64,000 nt of DNA from Psychrilyobacter atlanticus DSM 19335 (lineage in GTDB: Bacteria; Fusobacteriota; Fusobacteriia; Fusobacteriales; Fusobacteriaceae). Within the stretch, counting starts at the first letter, position 1. Every line of letters starts with the position of its first letter. Positions 30,769 through 39,134 of this stretch are shown here, in pieces. Under the pieces are notes generated by a model. It saw nothing but the letters and a program-made list of their open reading frames with translations. It made no database searches and had not been told where the DNA came from. Position numbers and translations under genes: made by a program. The DNA lies in the NCBI RefSeq assembly GCF_000426625.1, contig NZ_KE384547.1, forward strand, positions 604,986 to 668,985. The letters run 5' to 3'.

Positions 30769-32076
30769 ATGGACTTAAGGAAAGATCCTATACTAAAATT
30801 ATTTCTAAAATATCTGCTGCCATCGGTGGCAGGGACATTGTCTGTAGGGATATTAATTTTTATAGATACTTTATTTATAGGTCGTGGTATGGGAAGTTTA
30901 GGATTGGCAGCTCTGACCACGGCAGTACCTATGTTTACTCTGTATTCATCTATAGGGTTACTGTTAGGTATGGGGGGAGCTACTGTAGGAGCAATAGAGT
31001 TAGGTCGTGGAAAAAAAGATAGTTTAAAAATAGCTTTTACCAATGCATTATTACTAGCTGTAGGATTAAGTGTTATATTGACAATAATACAGCAGTTTTT
31101 TTTGAAAGATATAGTAACTGGATTAGGGGCTACCGAAGAAATTTATGATATGGTATGGTCATATTTAAATGTGATATCACTGTTTACATGTTTTTATTTG
31201 ATACCTAATGCCATGAACATATTTATCAGAAATGACAATAACCCAAATTTGGCCATGGTAGGGATGATGATTTGCGGAGTAACGAATATTGTTTTAGATT
31301 ATATATTCATATTTATATTTAAATGGGGGATGCTAGGTGCAGCTACAGCTACAGGAATAGCTCAACTAACTTATACTCTGGTTTTGGCAACTCACTTTAT
31401 TAGCTCTAAAAATACATTGGGGATAATAAAGGATGGGTTTAATATTAAAATATTAAAGAGGATAATAAAAATAGGATTTCCGAGTTTTATAACAGATGCA
31501 TTTGGAGGAGTAGTAATTTTTTTATTGAATGGAATATTATTTAAAACCAGTGGATCTATAGGAGTTTCTGCCTACGCTATCATACTTAATATAAATTGGA
31601 TGATCTATCTTTTATATTTAGGTATATCTCAAGCATCTCAGCCGATCATAAGTATAAATTATGGGAGTAATTTAAAAAGCCGTTTAAATGAGATATTGAA
31701 AATAGGAGCGACAACTTCATTTTGTCTGGGGATATTGATATATATAGGAGTTGTTTTTTATAGGGTAGAATTGGTAAGTTTGTTTGTTAATGAAAATAAG
31801 GAACTTACAGAGGTAGCAACAAATGGATTCCCGTTATTTTTTATAGCTATAATTTTTATGGGGTTCAATTTATTTATGGGAACTTATTTCCAGGCTGTGG
31901 AGCAGACAAAAGTTTCAATCTCTATAATGTTTTTGAGAGGACTTGGAGTAACTTTAATAATTCTATATCCAATGGCTAAATTCTATGGGATAGAGGGAGT
32001 TTGGTTAACTCTGCCATTTGCAGAAATAGTAACTACAGGTTTAATTATTTGGTGGATAAAGAAAAAAATGGTATAA
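30769..32076 (+). CDS. MATE family multidrug efflux transporter
   Basis: The 435-residue protein has 12 hydrophobic segments with MATE features: FLKYLLPSVAGTLSVGILIF at the start, FIGRGMGSLGLAALTTAVP, the GGATVGAIELGRGKK loop after helix 2, and the repeated second half with LGISQASQPIISINYGS. MATE pumps export cationic drugs or metabolites in exchange for Na+ or H+. AGGAGG lies ahead of the ATG. It is a single-gene unit; substrate unknown. Confidence 0.92.
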   Translation: MDLRKDPILKLFLKYLLPSVAGTLSVGILIFIDTLFIGRGMGSLGLAALTTAVPMFTLYSSIGLLLGMGGATVGAIELGRGKKDSLKIAFTNALLLAVGLSVILTIIQQFFLKDIVTGLGATEEIYDMVWSYLNVISLFTCFYLIPNAMNIFIRNDNNPNLAMVGMMICGVTNIVLDYIFIFIFKWGMLGAATATGIAQLTYTLVLATHFISSKNTLGIIKDGFNIKILKRIIKIGFPSFITDAFGGVVIFLLNGILFKTSGSIGVSAYAIILNINWMIYLLYLGISQASQPIISINYGSNLKSRLNEILKIGATTSFCLGILIYIGVVFYRVELVSLFVNENKELTEVATNGFPLFFIAIIFMGFNLFMGTYFQAVEQTKVSISIMFLRGLGVTLIILYPMAKFYGIEGVWLTLPFAEIVTTGLIIWWIKKKMV

Positions 32077-32161
32077 TGTTTTATTACTAATAAAGTAAAA
32101 AAACAATTTATTTAGAGGGGATAAAACTCCTTGAGCATTTTAAAAGGACGGTGGAACAAAA

Positions 32162-33154
32162 ATGAAAGCATTGGCACTTTTTTCGGGTGGGTTAGACAGT
32201 AGTCTAGCTATTAAGTTAGTACAAAAGCAAGGGATAGAAGTTATAGCACTTAATTTCGTATCTCATTTTTTCGGTGGGAAAAACGAGAAAGCGGATAATA
32301 TGGCTAAACAATTAGGAGTAAAATTAGAATATGTAGATTTTAGTGAGATTCATACAGAATTGGTTAAAAATCCTCCAAGTGGAAGAGGAAAAAATATGAA
32401 TCCATGTATCGATTGTCACGCTCTTATGTTTGAAAAAGCAGGAGAATTATTAGAAAAATATGGAGCTAGTTTTTTGATTTCTGGAGAGGTTTTAGGACAG
32501 AGACCGATGTCACAAAACTTTAGTTCATTGAATAGAGTTAAAAAATTATCTGGTGTAGATTTAGGAGAGTTAATAGTAAGGCCGCTATGTGCTAAATTAT
32601 TACCTATTACAAAACCAGAGGAATTAGGATGGATAGATAGAGAACAACTGATGGATATTAACGGAAGAAGTAGAAAAGCTCAACTTGAATTAGTAGAAGA
32701 GTGGGGAATTGTAGAATATCCAACTCCTGGTGGAGGATGTATGTTGACAGAACCGAATTATTCTAAAAGGTTAAGAACTTTAGAGGGTGATGGGTTTTTA
32801 GAAGATAAATATTCGTTCTTATTTCACTTAGCAAAAAGAGGAAGATTCTTTAGAGTAGAGAGCGGTAAATACTTATTTGTCGGAAGGGAAAAGGATGATA
32901 ATTTCAAACTTTCTGAATATAAAAAATATGGAAGTCTTTATATTGCAGGAGCAGGAACTCCGGGACCTGCTATCGTAGGATATGGAGATCTGACTGAAGA
33001 CCAGATTACTTTAGCTCAAAATTTATTTTCAAGATACTCTCAAGCTAAGGGAAAGAAAAAAATTCAAATAGTTATGAATGAAAAGATCGTAGAAGTAGAA
33101 GAGGCAGATTTAGAAAAATTAGCTGAAGATATAAAAAAATATTTAGTATTATAA
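32162..33154 (+). CDS. PP-loop ATP pyrophosphatase, MnmA/ThiI-like tRNA thiolase family
   Basis: The N-terminal PP-loop is FSGGLDSSLA (residues 7-16). CIDCHALMF (Cys82, Cys85) and later PTPGGGCMLTEP offer three cysteines placed as in tRNA 2-thiouridine or 4-thiouridine synthases. The C-terminal part (about residues 215-330) differs from MnmA and resembles an NFACT-R-like domain (KRGRFFRVESGKYLFVGRE, TPGPAIVGYG). The family is widespread in anaerobes but poorly characterised, so I describe it as a probable tRNA sulfur-transfer enzyme and not as MnmA itself. Single gene with its own terminator. Confidence 0.8.
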   Translation: MKALALFSGGLDSSLAIKLVQKQGIEVIALNFVSHFFGGKNEKADNMAKQLGVKLEYVDFSEIHTELVKNPPSGRGKNMNPCIDCHALMFEKAGELLEKYGASFLISGEVLGQRPMSQNFSSLNRVKKLSGVDLGELIVRPLCAKLLPITKPEELGWIDREQLMDINGRSRKAQLELVEEWGIVEYPTPGGGCMLTEPNYSKRLRTLEGDGFLEDKYSFLFHLAKRGRFFRVESGKYLFVGREKDDNFKLSEYKKYGSLYIAGAGTPGPAIVGYGDLTEDQITLAQNLFSRYSQAKGKKKIQIVMNEKIVEVEEADLEKLAEDIKKYLVL

Positions 33155-33160
33155 GAGCAA

Positions 33161-33200
33161 TAAGGTTATAGACAAATTGAGTCTATAACCTTATTTTTTT
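33161..33200 (+). terminator. Terminator of the PP-loop gene
   Basis: TAAGGTTATAGAC (33161-33173) pairs with GTCTATAACCTTA (33181-33193), followed by T residues. Confidence 0.9.
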
Positions 33201-33415
33201 TAAAAAATAAAAAAATGAGGAGTCATTCATTTTTTGAATGGTGAAATTTTTATTTTGTCTAGAAAATAAGAAATTTCTAAGTTAGACCTATATGTTATAT
33301 ATATATAATATATGTTTTGGTGTTATTGGTATATTAAAATATACTTAAATGATTAATTTTTAGACAAAAAGTTTGGATTTAGGCGAATAATATATTAATA
33401 TAAAAGTGAAAGATA

Positions 33416-33432
33416 TATTCAATTGATGAATA
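33416..33432. promoter_or_regulatory. Palindrome upstream of the ornithine cluster promoter
   Basis: TATTCA-ATTGA-TGAATA is an inverted repeat about 85 bp before the alr promoter. TGAAT and ATTCA are the half-sites of arginine-repressor boxes, but here they are in the reverse order, so identity as an ArgR site is weak. The rest of 33201-33500 is AT-rich with no gene. Confidence 0.3.
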
Positions 33433-33500
33433 ATACATATAAATTTAATAGTGATAGATTGAGAGGCCTTTTTTTATGACATTTATTTTAAATAAAAAAA

Positions 33501-33529
33501 TTGTTATGTTCCTGCGTTTAATATATTAT
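33501..33529 (+). promoter_or_regulatory. Promoter of the ornithine degradation cluster
   Basis: TTGTTA (33501-33506) and TATTAT (33524-33529) are 17 bp apart, about 65 bp ahead of the alr start. No terminator is seen from here to 45717, so one long transcript of 11 genes is possible. Confidence 0.6.
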
Positions 33530-33595
33530 GAGTATGATGAAAAAAAGATATAAAATATATGCGTTAAAAAGATATTAGGAGTGTGAAGTAAAAAA

Positions 33596-34792
33596 ATGGA
33601 ATTAAATGTTAAAAGACCTGTTTGGGTAGAGGTTAATTTAGATAGTTTAGGGCACAATATGAGAGAGATAAAAAAACATATAAAACCAGGAACCGAGGTT
33701 ATGGCAGTAATAAAAGCTGATGCATATGGCCATGGAGCTTTGGGAGTGATAGATACATTAAAAGCAGAGAATATAAATAAATTTGCAGTGGCAGTATTGT
33801 CGGAAGCTATAGAGGTAAGGAACAAAGATAAGGATATACAGATTATATTACTGGGATATACTCCAGATGCCAACTTAGAGGAAGTAATTAAATGGGATAT
33901 CACTCCTACAATATACTCCCTCAGACAAGCTAAAGTATTGGATGAATTAGCCAGACAACACGGGAAAAAAATTGCAGTACATATAAATGTAGATACTGGG
34001 ATGCATAGGGTAGGATTACCTATAAAATATAGGACTGTAGAAGTAATAAAAGAGATAAGTGAGATGGATAATCTGTATTTAGAGGGAGTATACACCCATT
34101 TTGCAGTGGCTGATGAATCAGATAAATGGTATACGTTAAAACAGGTAGAGGAATTTAAGTATATAATAGAGGAATTAAAAAAATTAGGAGTAGAAATACC
34201 TATAAAACATGTGTCAAATAGTGCAGCTATATTAGATCTGCCAGAATTTAACTACGATATGGTAAGGGCAGGACTCCTCATGTATGGACATTATCCATCG
34301 GAAGTACAGGAGAAAGATAAGGTAATAGATCTGAAACAGGTGATGTCTCTGCACAGTAAGATCTACCATATAAGAACACTGGAAAAAGGAGAATCAATAA
34401 GTTATGGACTTACATATACGGTAAACAGACAATCCCGAACAGGACTAATACCTATCGGATATGCAGATGGATACAGCCGTGGACTTAGTAATAAAGGAAG
34501 AGTGATCATCAAGGGTAAAAATGCAGTAGCGAGAGTAGCTGGTGCCATCTGTATGGATAAATTTGTGGTAGATATTACAGGTTTAGATGTAGATGGAGGA
34601 GATGAAGTTATCTTATTTGGAGAAGATGAGCATAATAGAGTAACTCCAGAGGAGATAGCAAATATATTGGGGACGATAAGTTATGAAGTTTTATGTAATG
34701 TAAGTAAAAGAGTTCCTAGAGTGTATAAAAAAGATAAGAAAATTGTAGAGATAAAGGATGAGGTATTAGATAAAATAAACTTAAATTTTTAA
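33596..34792 (+). CDS. alr: Alanine racemase family PLP enzyme heading the ornithine cluster
   Basis: The fold type III racemase signatures are present: AVIKADAYGHG with the PLP Lys40, HINVDTGMHRVG, HVSNSAAIL and the catalytic-Tyr loop ESISYGLTY, followed by the C-terminal beta domain (GAICMDKFVVDITG). Normal function is L-/D-alanine interconversion for peptidoglycan. Its place directly ahead of ord-ortA-ortB, with 31 bp spacing, raises two options: it handles the alanine that OrtAB releases, or it has broad specificity for basic amino acids. The separate orr gene makes the second less necessary. Confidence 0.85.
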   Translation: MELNVKRPVWVEVNLDSLGHNMREIKKHIKPGTEVMAVIKADAYGHGALGVIDTLKAENINKFAVAVLSEAIEVRNKDKDIQIILLGYTPDANLEEVIKWDITPTIYSLRQAKVLDELARQHGKKIAVHINVDTGMHRVGLPIKYRTVEVIKEISEMDNLYLEGVYTHFAVADESDKWYTLKQVEEFKYIIEELKKLGVEIPIKHVSNSAAILDLPEFNYDMVRAGLLMYGHYPSEVQEKDKVIDLKQVMSLHSKIYHIRTLEKGESISYGLTYTVNRQSRTGLIPIGYADGYSRGLSNKGRVIIKGKNAVARVAGAICMDKFVVDITGLDVDGGDEVILFGEDEHNRVTPEEIANILGTISYEVLCNVSKRVPRVYKKDKKIVEIKDEVLDKINLNF

Positions 34793-34823
34793 TTTTCGCC
34801 ACAGGCGCTAAGGGGGGTAAAAA

Positions 34824-35882
34824 ATGAGAAACATTAAGGTAGCAATATGGGGATTTGGAGCAATGGGAAGTGGGATGGCTAAGGCACTCCTAAATAAAAA
34901 AGGGATAGAGATTGTAGGTGTATGTGACCTTCATCCAGACAGGGTAGACAGAGAGATGCATGAAGTTTTAGGTTTAAATAAGGGGGATAGAACTCCGGTT
35001 TATATAAATGGAAACATAGATGAGGTATTGAAAGAAAAGTCTTGTGATGTGTGTCTATGTGCCACAGATTCATTTGTAAAAAAAGCATTTCCTAGATTAA
35101 AGTTAGTTTTAGAAAAAAAGATAAACGTAATATCTACAGCAGAAGAGATGTCTTATCCAAAGGCACAGAGCCCGAAAGAGGCTTTGGAATTAGATAGAAT
35201 AGCTAAAGAAAACGGTGTATCCATATTGGGAACAGGAATAAATCCAGGACTTATGATGGACCTATTGGTATTAACATTAACAGGGGCTATGACAGACCTA
35301 ACACACATAAAATCAGAGAGAATAAATAGTTTATCTCCATTTGGTCATGCAGTTATGGAAGAGCAGGGAGTAGGGCTTAGCAAGAGTGATTTTATAGAGC
35401 AGGATAAGGCAGGGACTTTGGCAGGACATGTTGGATTTGAAGAATCTGTAAATATGATGACAGATGCAGTAGGATGGACATTAGATGGGCCGTTAAAGAC
35501 ATCTATGGCTCCTATAGTTACAGACGTTCCTCGTGAAACACAGTATATCAAAGTGGATGCAGGATATGTAGCTGGATGCTCGATGTTAGGAGATGGATAT
35601 GTAGATGGAGAGAAGAAAGTAGAGATGGTTCATCCGCAACAAATAGAACCACAATTAGGAGGAGTGGAAACAGGTGACTATATCACATTGACTGGAACTC
35701 CTAATGTTAATATGGCAATAACTCCTGAGATAGATGGTGGTATAGGAACTATCGCAATGTGTATCAATATGATACCGCAAATTATAAATTCTAGACCTGG
35801 ATTAAAAACAATGATTGATCTGCCTATCCCTAGATGTATAGTAGGAGATTACAGAGATATGATAGAGGTAGAACTTAATTAG
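34824..35882 (+). CDS. ord: 2,4-diaminopentanoate dehydrogenase
   Basis: Ord oxidatively deaminates (2R,4S)-2,4-diaminopentanoate to 2-amino-4-oxopentanoate with NAD(P), the third step of oxidative ornithine fermentation. The N-terminal Rossmann motif is IWGFGAMGSGMA (residues 8-19). NPGLMMDLLVL, ESVNMMTDAVGW and the C-terminal IDLPIPRCIVGDYR are typical of this dihydrodipicolinate-reductase-like family. The length is 352 residues. The RBS GGGGGG lies just upstream. Placement next to ortA/ortB confirms the role. Confidence 0.94.
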   Translation: MRNIKVAIWGFGAMGSGMAKALLNKKGIEIVGVCDLHPDRVDREMHEVLGLNKGDRTPVYINGNIDEVLKEKSCDVCLCATDSFVKKAFPRLKLVLEKKINVISTAEEMSYPKAQSPKEALELDRIAKENGVSILGTGINPGLMMDLLVLTLTGAMTDLTHIKSERINSLSPFGHAVMEEQGVGLSKSDFIEQDKAGTLAGHVGFEESVNMMTDAVGWTLDGPLKTSMAPIVTDVPRETQYIKVDAGYVAGCSMLGDGYVDGEKKVEMVHPQQIEPQLGGVETGDYITLTGTPNVNMAITPEIDGGIGTIAMCINMIPQIINSRPGLKTMIDLPIPRCIVGDYRDMIEVELN

Positions 35883-35996
35883 TTAAAAATTAAGTTCAAG
35901 AGATTATAATTTTGACCCAGATTAAAAAATTAAACTAAAATAAAGGAGTTAATGTTTTTAATCTGATTTTGTAAAATGTGATTGGGAGGGATAGTG

Positions 35997-36302
35997 ATGA
36001 TTGCTAAAAAAGGTGACTGGGTAATGGTCTATAACATAGTATTAGAGCCAAAAGACAGAGCCCCTCAAATACCAGAGGATACTAAAAAAGTTCCATTGGA
36101 GATGTGGATAAAGGGATTTTTATTGGAAGATACTAGGGTAGGAGAAGTGGCAGAAATAGAAACAATAGTGGGAAGAAAAGTTAGTGGGAAATTGGTGGAA
36201 ATCCACCCTAATCATGAACACAACTATGGAAACCATGTACCTGAAATTTTACAGATAGGAAAAACCCTGAAGGAACTACTTTTTTGCGGGGAGGGGAAAT
36301 AA
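35997..36302 (+). CDS. ortA: 2-amino-4-oxopentanoate thiolase, alpha subunit
   Basis: OrtA is the small subunit of the PLP-dependent thiolase that cleaves 2-amino-4-oxopentanoate with CoA to alanine and acetyl-CoA. Features: AKKGDWVMVYNIVLEP, a LPLEMWIKG-like segment and NHEHNYGNHVPEILQIG, which resembles a His-rich subunit interface. The start is ATG 35997, 6 bp after GGGAGGG; the TTG at 35982 precedes the ribosome site. The stop overlaps the ortB start by one base (TAATG at 36300-36304), so the subunits are translationally coupled. 101 residues. Confidence 0.92.
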   Translation: MIAKKGDWVMVYNIVLEPKDRAPQIPEDTKKVPLEMWIKGFLLEDTRVGEVAEIETIVGRKVSGKLVEIHPNHEHNYGNHVPEILQIGKTLKELLFCGEGK

Positions 36303-37699
36303 TGGATAGAAGTTATAATGCTGTGATGTCTAGAAAGACAGAGATAATGAAAAAAGCTGTAGGAATAGACTATAATACCTTTGAGAAGGAAGGTATAGAA
36401 TTTGACTATGAAGCGATGATGAGAGAAGCTGGATATTCATTGGAAGAGATAAAAAAAATACAAGGTGAAACTGGAGTAGGAAATACTCCTATATATGAAC
36501 TTAGAAATTTAACTGATTTAGCCAGAAAAATAGCTCCAGCTGGAAAAGGAGCCAGAATTTTCTTAAAAGATGAGGCATCTAATCCCTCTGGAAGTTTTAA
36601 GGCTAGACGTGCTGCTACAGCAGTATATCATGCCAAAAAGCTGGGATATAAAGGAGTTATTGCTGCAACTTCTGGAAACTATGGAGCGGCAGTAGCATCT
36701 CAGGCAGCGATGTTGGGATTAAAATGTATAATAGTACAAGAGTGCTATGACAGTAATGGAAAAGGCCAGCCTGAAATTGTAGAAAAAGCCAGAAAGTGTG
36801 AGGCATATGGAGCTGAGGTAGTTCAATTGACTGTAGGGCCTGAACTATTTTATTCATTCTTAAATTTGTTGGAAGAAACAGGATACTTTAATGCTTCCCT
36901 TTATACACCTTTTGGTATTGCAGGGGTTGAGACTTTAGGTTCAGAGTTAGTGGAGCAGATAGTTGAAAAAACCGGTAAACAACCTGATGTAGTGGTATGT
37001 ACCAATGCAGGAGGAGGGAACCTTACAGGAACTGCTCGTGGGATTATAAAAGCAGGGGCAAAAGGTATAAAAGTAGTAGGAGCAAGTGTAAATTTAAAGG
37101 GACTGCACATGGCATCGGACAGTGATTTTAATAAGAAATCATTTACAACTGGACATACTGGATTTGGAATACCATTTACAACTAATCCAGACAGATCAGA
37201 TGTTCCTAGGTCGGCAGCGAGACCCCTTAGATATATGGATCGATATGTAACGATAACTCAGGGAGAAGTATTTTATATGACAGAATCTCTGGCTCAGTTA
37301 GAGGGACTAGAAAGAGGTCCAGCAGGAAATACATCTCTGGCAGCAGCTTTTTCCATAGCCCAAGAGATGGATAAAGATCAGATAATAGTAGTACAGGAAA
37401 CAGAATATACAGGTGCTGGGAAGCATATTCAACCACAGTTATCCTTTGCAAGGGATAATGGAATAGATCTACATTTTGGTAACCCAAGAGATGAAGTTCC
37501 TGGGAAGAGTATAATATTACCGGAACACCCAAAAATGATAAAAGCTATTGATTTAGATATGGATAAGATAAGAAAATCGTATATAAAAAATATGGTTAAC
37601 AAAAAATCTGACAGCAGACAATTTACTGATGAAGAACTGAGCTATATTGCCCTTGAGACAAACTTAACAGTAGAAGAAGTAAAAGGAAGATTAAAATAA
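36302..37699 (+). CDS. ortB: 2-amino-4-oxopentanoate thiolase, beta subunit
   Basis: OrtB is the PLP-carrying subunit of fold type II. The PLP lysine lies in NPSGSFKARRA (Lys100), followed by ATSGNYGAAVASQAAMLG and the phosphate-binding CTNAGGGNLTG. It works with OrtA in the cytoplasm to yield acetyl-CoA and alanine. The start is ATG 36302, behind GGGGAGGGG, and gives 465 residues. The C-terminal 22 residues (SDSRQFTDEELSYIALETNL...) have a decayed counterpart directly downstream. Confidence 0.94.
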   Translation: MDRSYNAVMSRKTEIMKKAVGIDYNTFEKEGIEFDYEAMMREAGYSLEEIKKIQGETGVGNTPIYELRNLTDLARKIAPAGKGARIFLKDEASNPSGSFKARRAATAVYHAKKLGYKGVIAATSGNYGAAVASQAAMLGLKCIIVQECYDSNGKGQPEIVEKARKCEAYGAEVVQLTVGPELFYSFLNLLEETGYFNASLYTPFGIAGVETLGSELVEQIVEKTGKQPDVVVCTNAGGGNLTGTARGIIKAGAKGIKVVGASVNLKGLHMASDSDFNKKSFTTGHTGFGIPFTTNPDRSDVPRSAARPLRYMDRYVTITQGEVFYMTESLAQLEGLERGPAGNTSLAAAFSIAQEMDKDQIIVVQETEYTGAGKHIQPQLSFARDNGIDLHFGNPRDEVPGKSIILPEHPKMIKAIDLDMDKIRKSYIKNMVNKKSDSRQFTDEELSYIALETNLTVEEVKGRLK

Positions 37700-37700
37700 A

Positions 37701-37787
37701 AACTATGTAAAAGAAGAAGATAAAGAAAATTCTGATAGCAGTGAATTTACTGCTGACGAACTCAATTATATTGCTCTTGAGACCAAA
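37701..37787 (+). pseudogene. Relic of a second ortB 3' end between ortB and rocF
   Basis: Reading 37701-37787 gives NYVKEEDKENSDSSEFTADELNY... and IALETK, which matches the ortB C-terminus (SDSRQFTDEELSYIALETN). Over 66 aligned bases I count 14 differences, many at third positions or giving conservative replacements. The relic therefore derives from a diverged ortB copy rather than a fresh duplication. It has no start codon and runs in frame into the rocF reading frame. It probably extends to about 37815, so the rocF ribosome site may derive from it. Confidence 0.75.
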
Positions 37788-37823
37788 ATGACAATAAATA
37801 AAAAAATTAAGGAGCTGAATATT

Positions 37824-38678
37824 TTGAAAACAAAAATAATAGGGGTACCATTAAATTTCGGAGCCAACAGGTGTGGTTTAGAATTTAGTATAAATAACTT
37901 TATAGATAAATATCCAAAATATAAAGATAAGATAGAAGTTTTAGAGGTAGAGAGACAGGAAGAAGATTTTTCCATAAAGGGAGCTAAATACCTGAATACA
38001 GTAGCAAAAACCTGTGAAGATTTAGCAGTAAAGGTAAATAAGACATTAAAAGATGGGAATTTTCCCATTAGTCTGGGAGGAGATCACGCTATAGCTATAG
38101 GAAGTATAGCTGGGGTGGCTAAGGAAAAAGAGATTGGTATATTATGGATGGATGCTCATGGAGACATGAATACCCCTGAGATAAGTGGGTCGGGGCATAT
38201 ACATGGGATGCCGTTAGCTACCTCTGTAGGACACGGACATTCTAAATTGATAGATTGTTTTTATAATGGAACTAAGGTAAAGAAAGAAGACGTAATCTTA
38301 TTTGGAACCAGAGATATAGATGAAAGGGAACAAAAATTGATCGATGAATTAGGGATTAAAAATTATACCTGGAAGATGATAGCAGAGATGGGATTTGAAA
38401 AAGCATTAGGTGAGGTAAAAGAATTTTTTAAAGGTAGAAACCTACATATCAGTTTTGACCTGGATGGGATAGATCCTGCAGAGATTACAGCTGTTGGGAC
38501 ACCTGTTGTAGGAGGACTCAGCCGTGAAATGGGGAAGATCTTGATATCGGAGATGATAGATACGGCATCTGTAACATCTATAGATATAGTGGAATATAAT
38601 CCAATATATGAAAAAGAGTCAGAAACTTCTGAATATGTAGATGAATTGCTCCAATTAATAGAAAAAAAGATAAATTAA
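37824..38678 (+). CDS. rocF: Arginase
   Basis: This ureohydrolase hydrolyses arginine to ornithine and urea and so feeds the ornithine pathway. Manganese ligands are visible: SLGGDHAIAIGS, MDAHGDMNT, the GHIHGMPLA loop, SFDLDGIDP and SIDIVEYNP. The start is probably TTG 37824, preceded by AAGGAG (37809-37814), because the protein then begins MKTKIIGVPLNFG like other arginases. The ATG at 37788 has no ribosome site and lies in the ortB relic. No urease is seen in the window, so urea is presumably excreted. Confidence 0.9.
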   Translation: MKTKIIGVPLNFGANRCGLEFSINNFIDKYPKYKDKIEVLEVERQEEDFSIKGAKYLNTVAKTCEDLAVKVNKTLKDGNFPISLGGDHAIAIGSIAGVAKEKEIGILWMDAHGDMNTPEISGSGHIHGMPLATSVGHGHSKLIDCFYNGTKVKKEDVILFGTRDIDEREQKLIDELGIKNYTWKMIAEMGFEKALGEVKEFFKGRNLHISFDLDGIDPAEITAVGTPVVGGLSREMGKILISEMIDTASVTSIDIVEYNPIYEKESETSEYVDELLQLIEKKIN

Positions 38679-38756
38679 ATCTAAAATAATAGATGTAATA
38701 GAGGTAGTTTAGATGGCTATCTTTATAGTTTAACCATAGCAATTAGGGGGGATAAG

Positions 38757-39134
38757 ATGAAAGGATATTTAAAAAGAGAAGATGATTTCTCCACAAGAAG
38801 AAAACATCTGCATAATTTAACAGATGAAGAGTTAAAAAATAAATTTTGGGAGTTAGCAGAAAAATTAGTGGACCCAATGTTAGACCTGGCTAAAACCCAT
38901 ACTACACCATCAATTGAGAGATCAGTACTTCTCAGAATGGGGTTTTCAAGCATAGAAGCTAAGCCTTTGGTAGACGGAGCAATAGATAGAGGACTTATAG
39001 GAAAGGGTGTAGGTCACTTAGTATATAAAATATCAGAGGAAAAAAATATCTCTATTCGGCAGGCAGGGGAAGAGATGATAGAGGGAAACCACTGGGATAC
39101 CCTTATGGAAATCTTTAAGGGAGGTAAAAAATAA
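38757..39134 (+). CDS. oraS: D-ornithine 4,5-aminomutase, S subunit
   Basis: OraS is the small subunit of the B12- and PLP-dependent mutase that moves the terminal amino group of D-ornithine to carbon 4. The 125-residue sequence has the family's RREDDF-like start (KREDDFSTRRKHL), the helical ELWELAEKLVDPMLDLAKTHTTPSIERSVLLRMGFSS-type core (here FWELAEKLVDPMLDLAKTHT) and GHLVYKISEE. GGGGGG lies ahead of the ATG. Its stop overlaps the oraE start by one base, coupling the subunits. Confidence 0.94.
   Translation: MKGYLKREDDFSTRRKHLHNLTDEELKNKFWELAEKLVDPMLDLAKTHTTPSIERSVLLRMGFSSIEAKPLVDGAIDRGLIGKGVGHLVYKISEEKNISIRQAGEEMIEGNHWDTLMEIFKGGKK

Noticed and set aside
33416-33432. ArgR operator before the ornithine cluster
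   Set aside because: Half-sites are in reverse order to the usual TGAAT...ATTCA arrangement, so I list it only as an unexplained palindrome.
38679-38756. Cobalamin riboswitch ahead of oraS/oraE
   Set aside because: The 78-bp spacer is too short and no B12-box-like sequence is present; none is visible before alr either.
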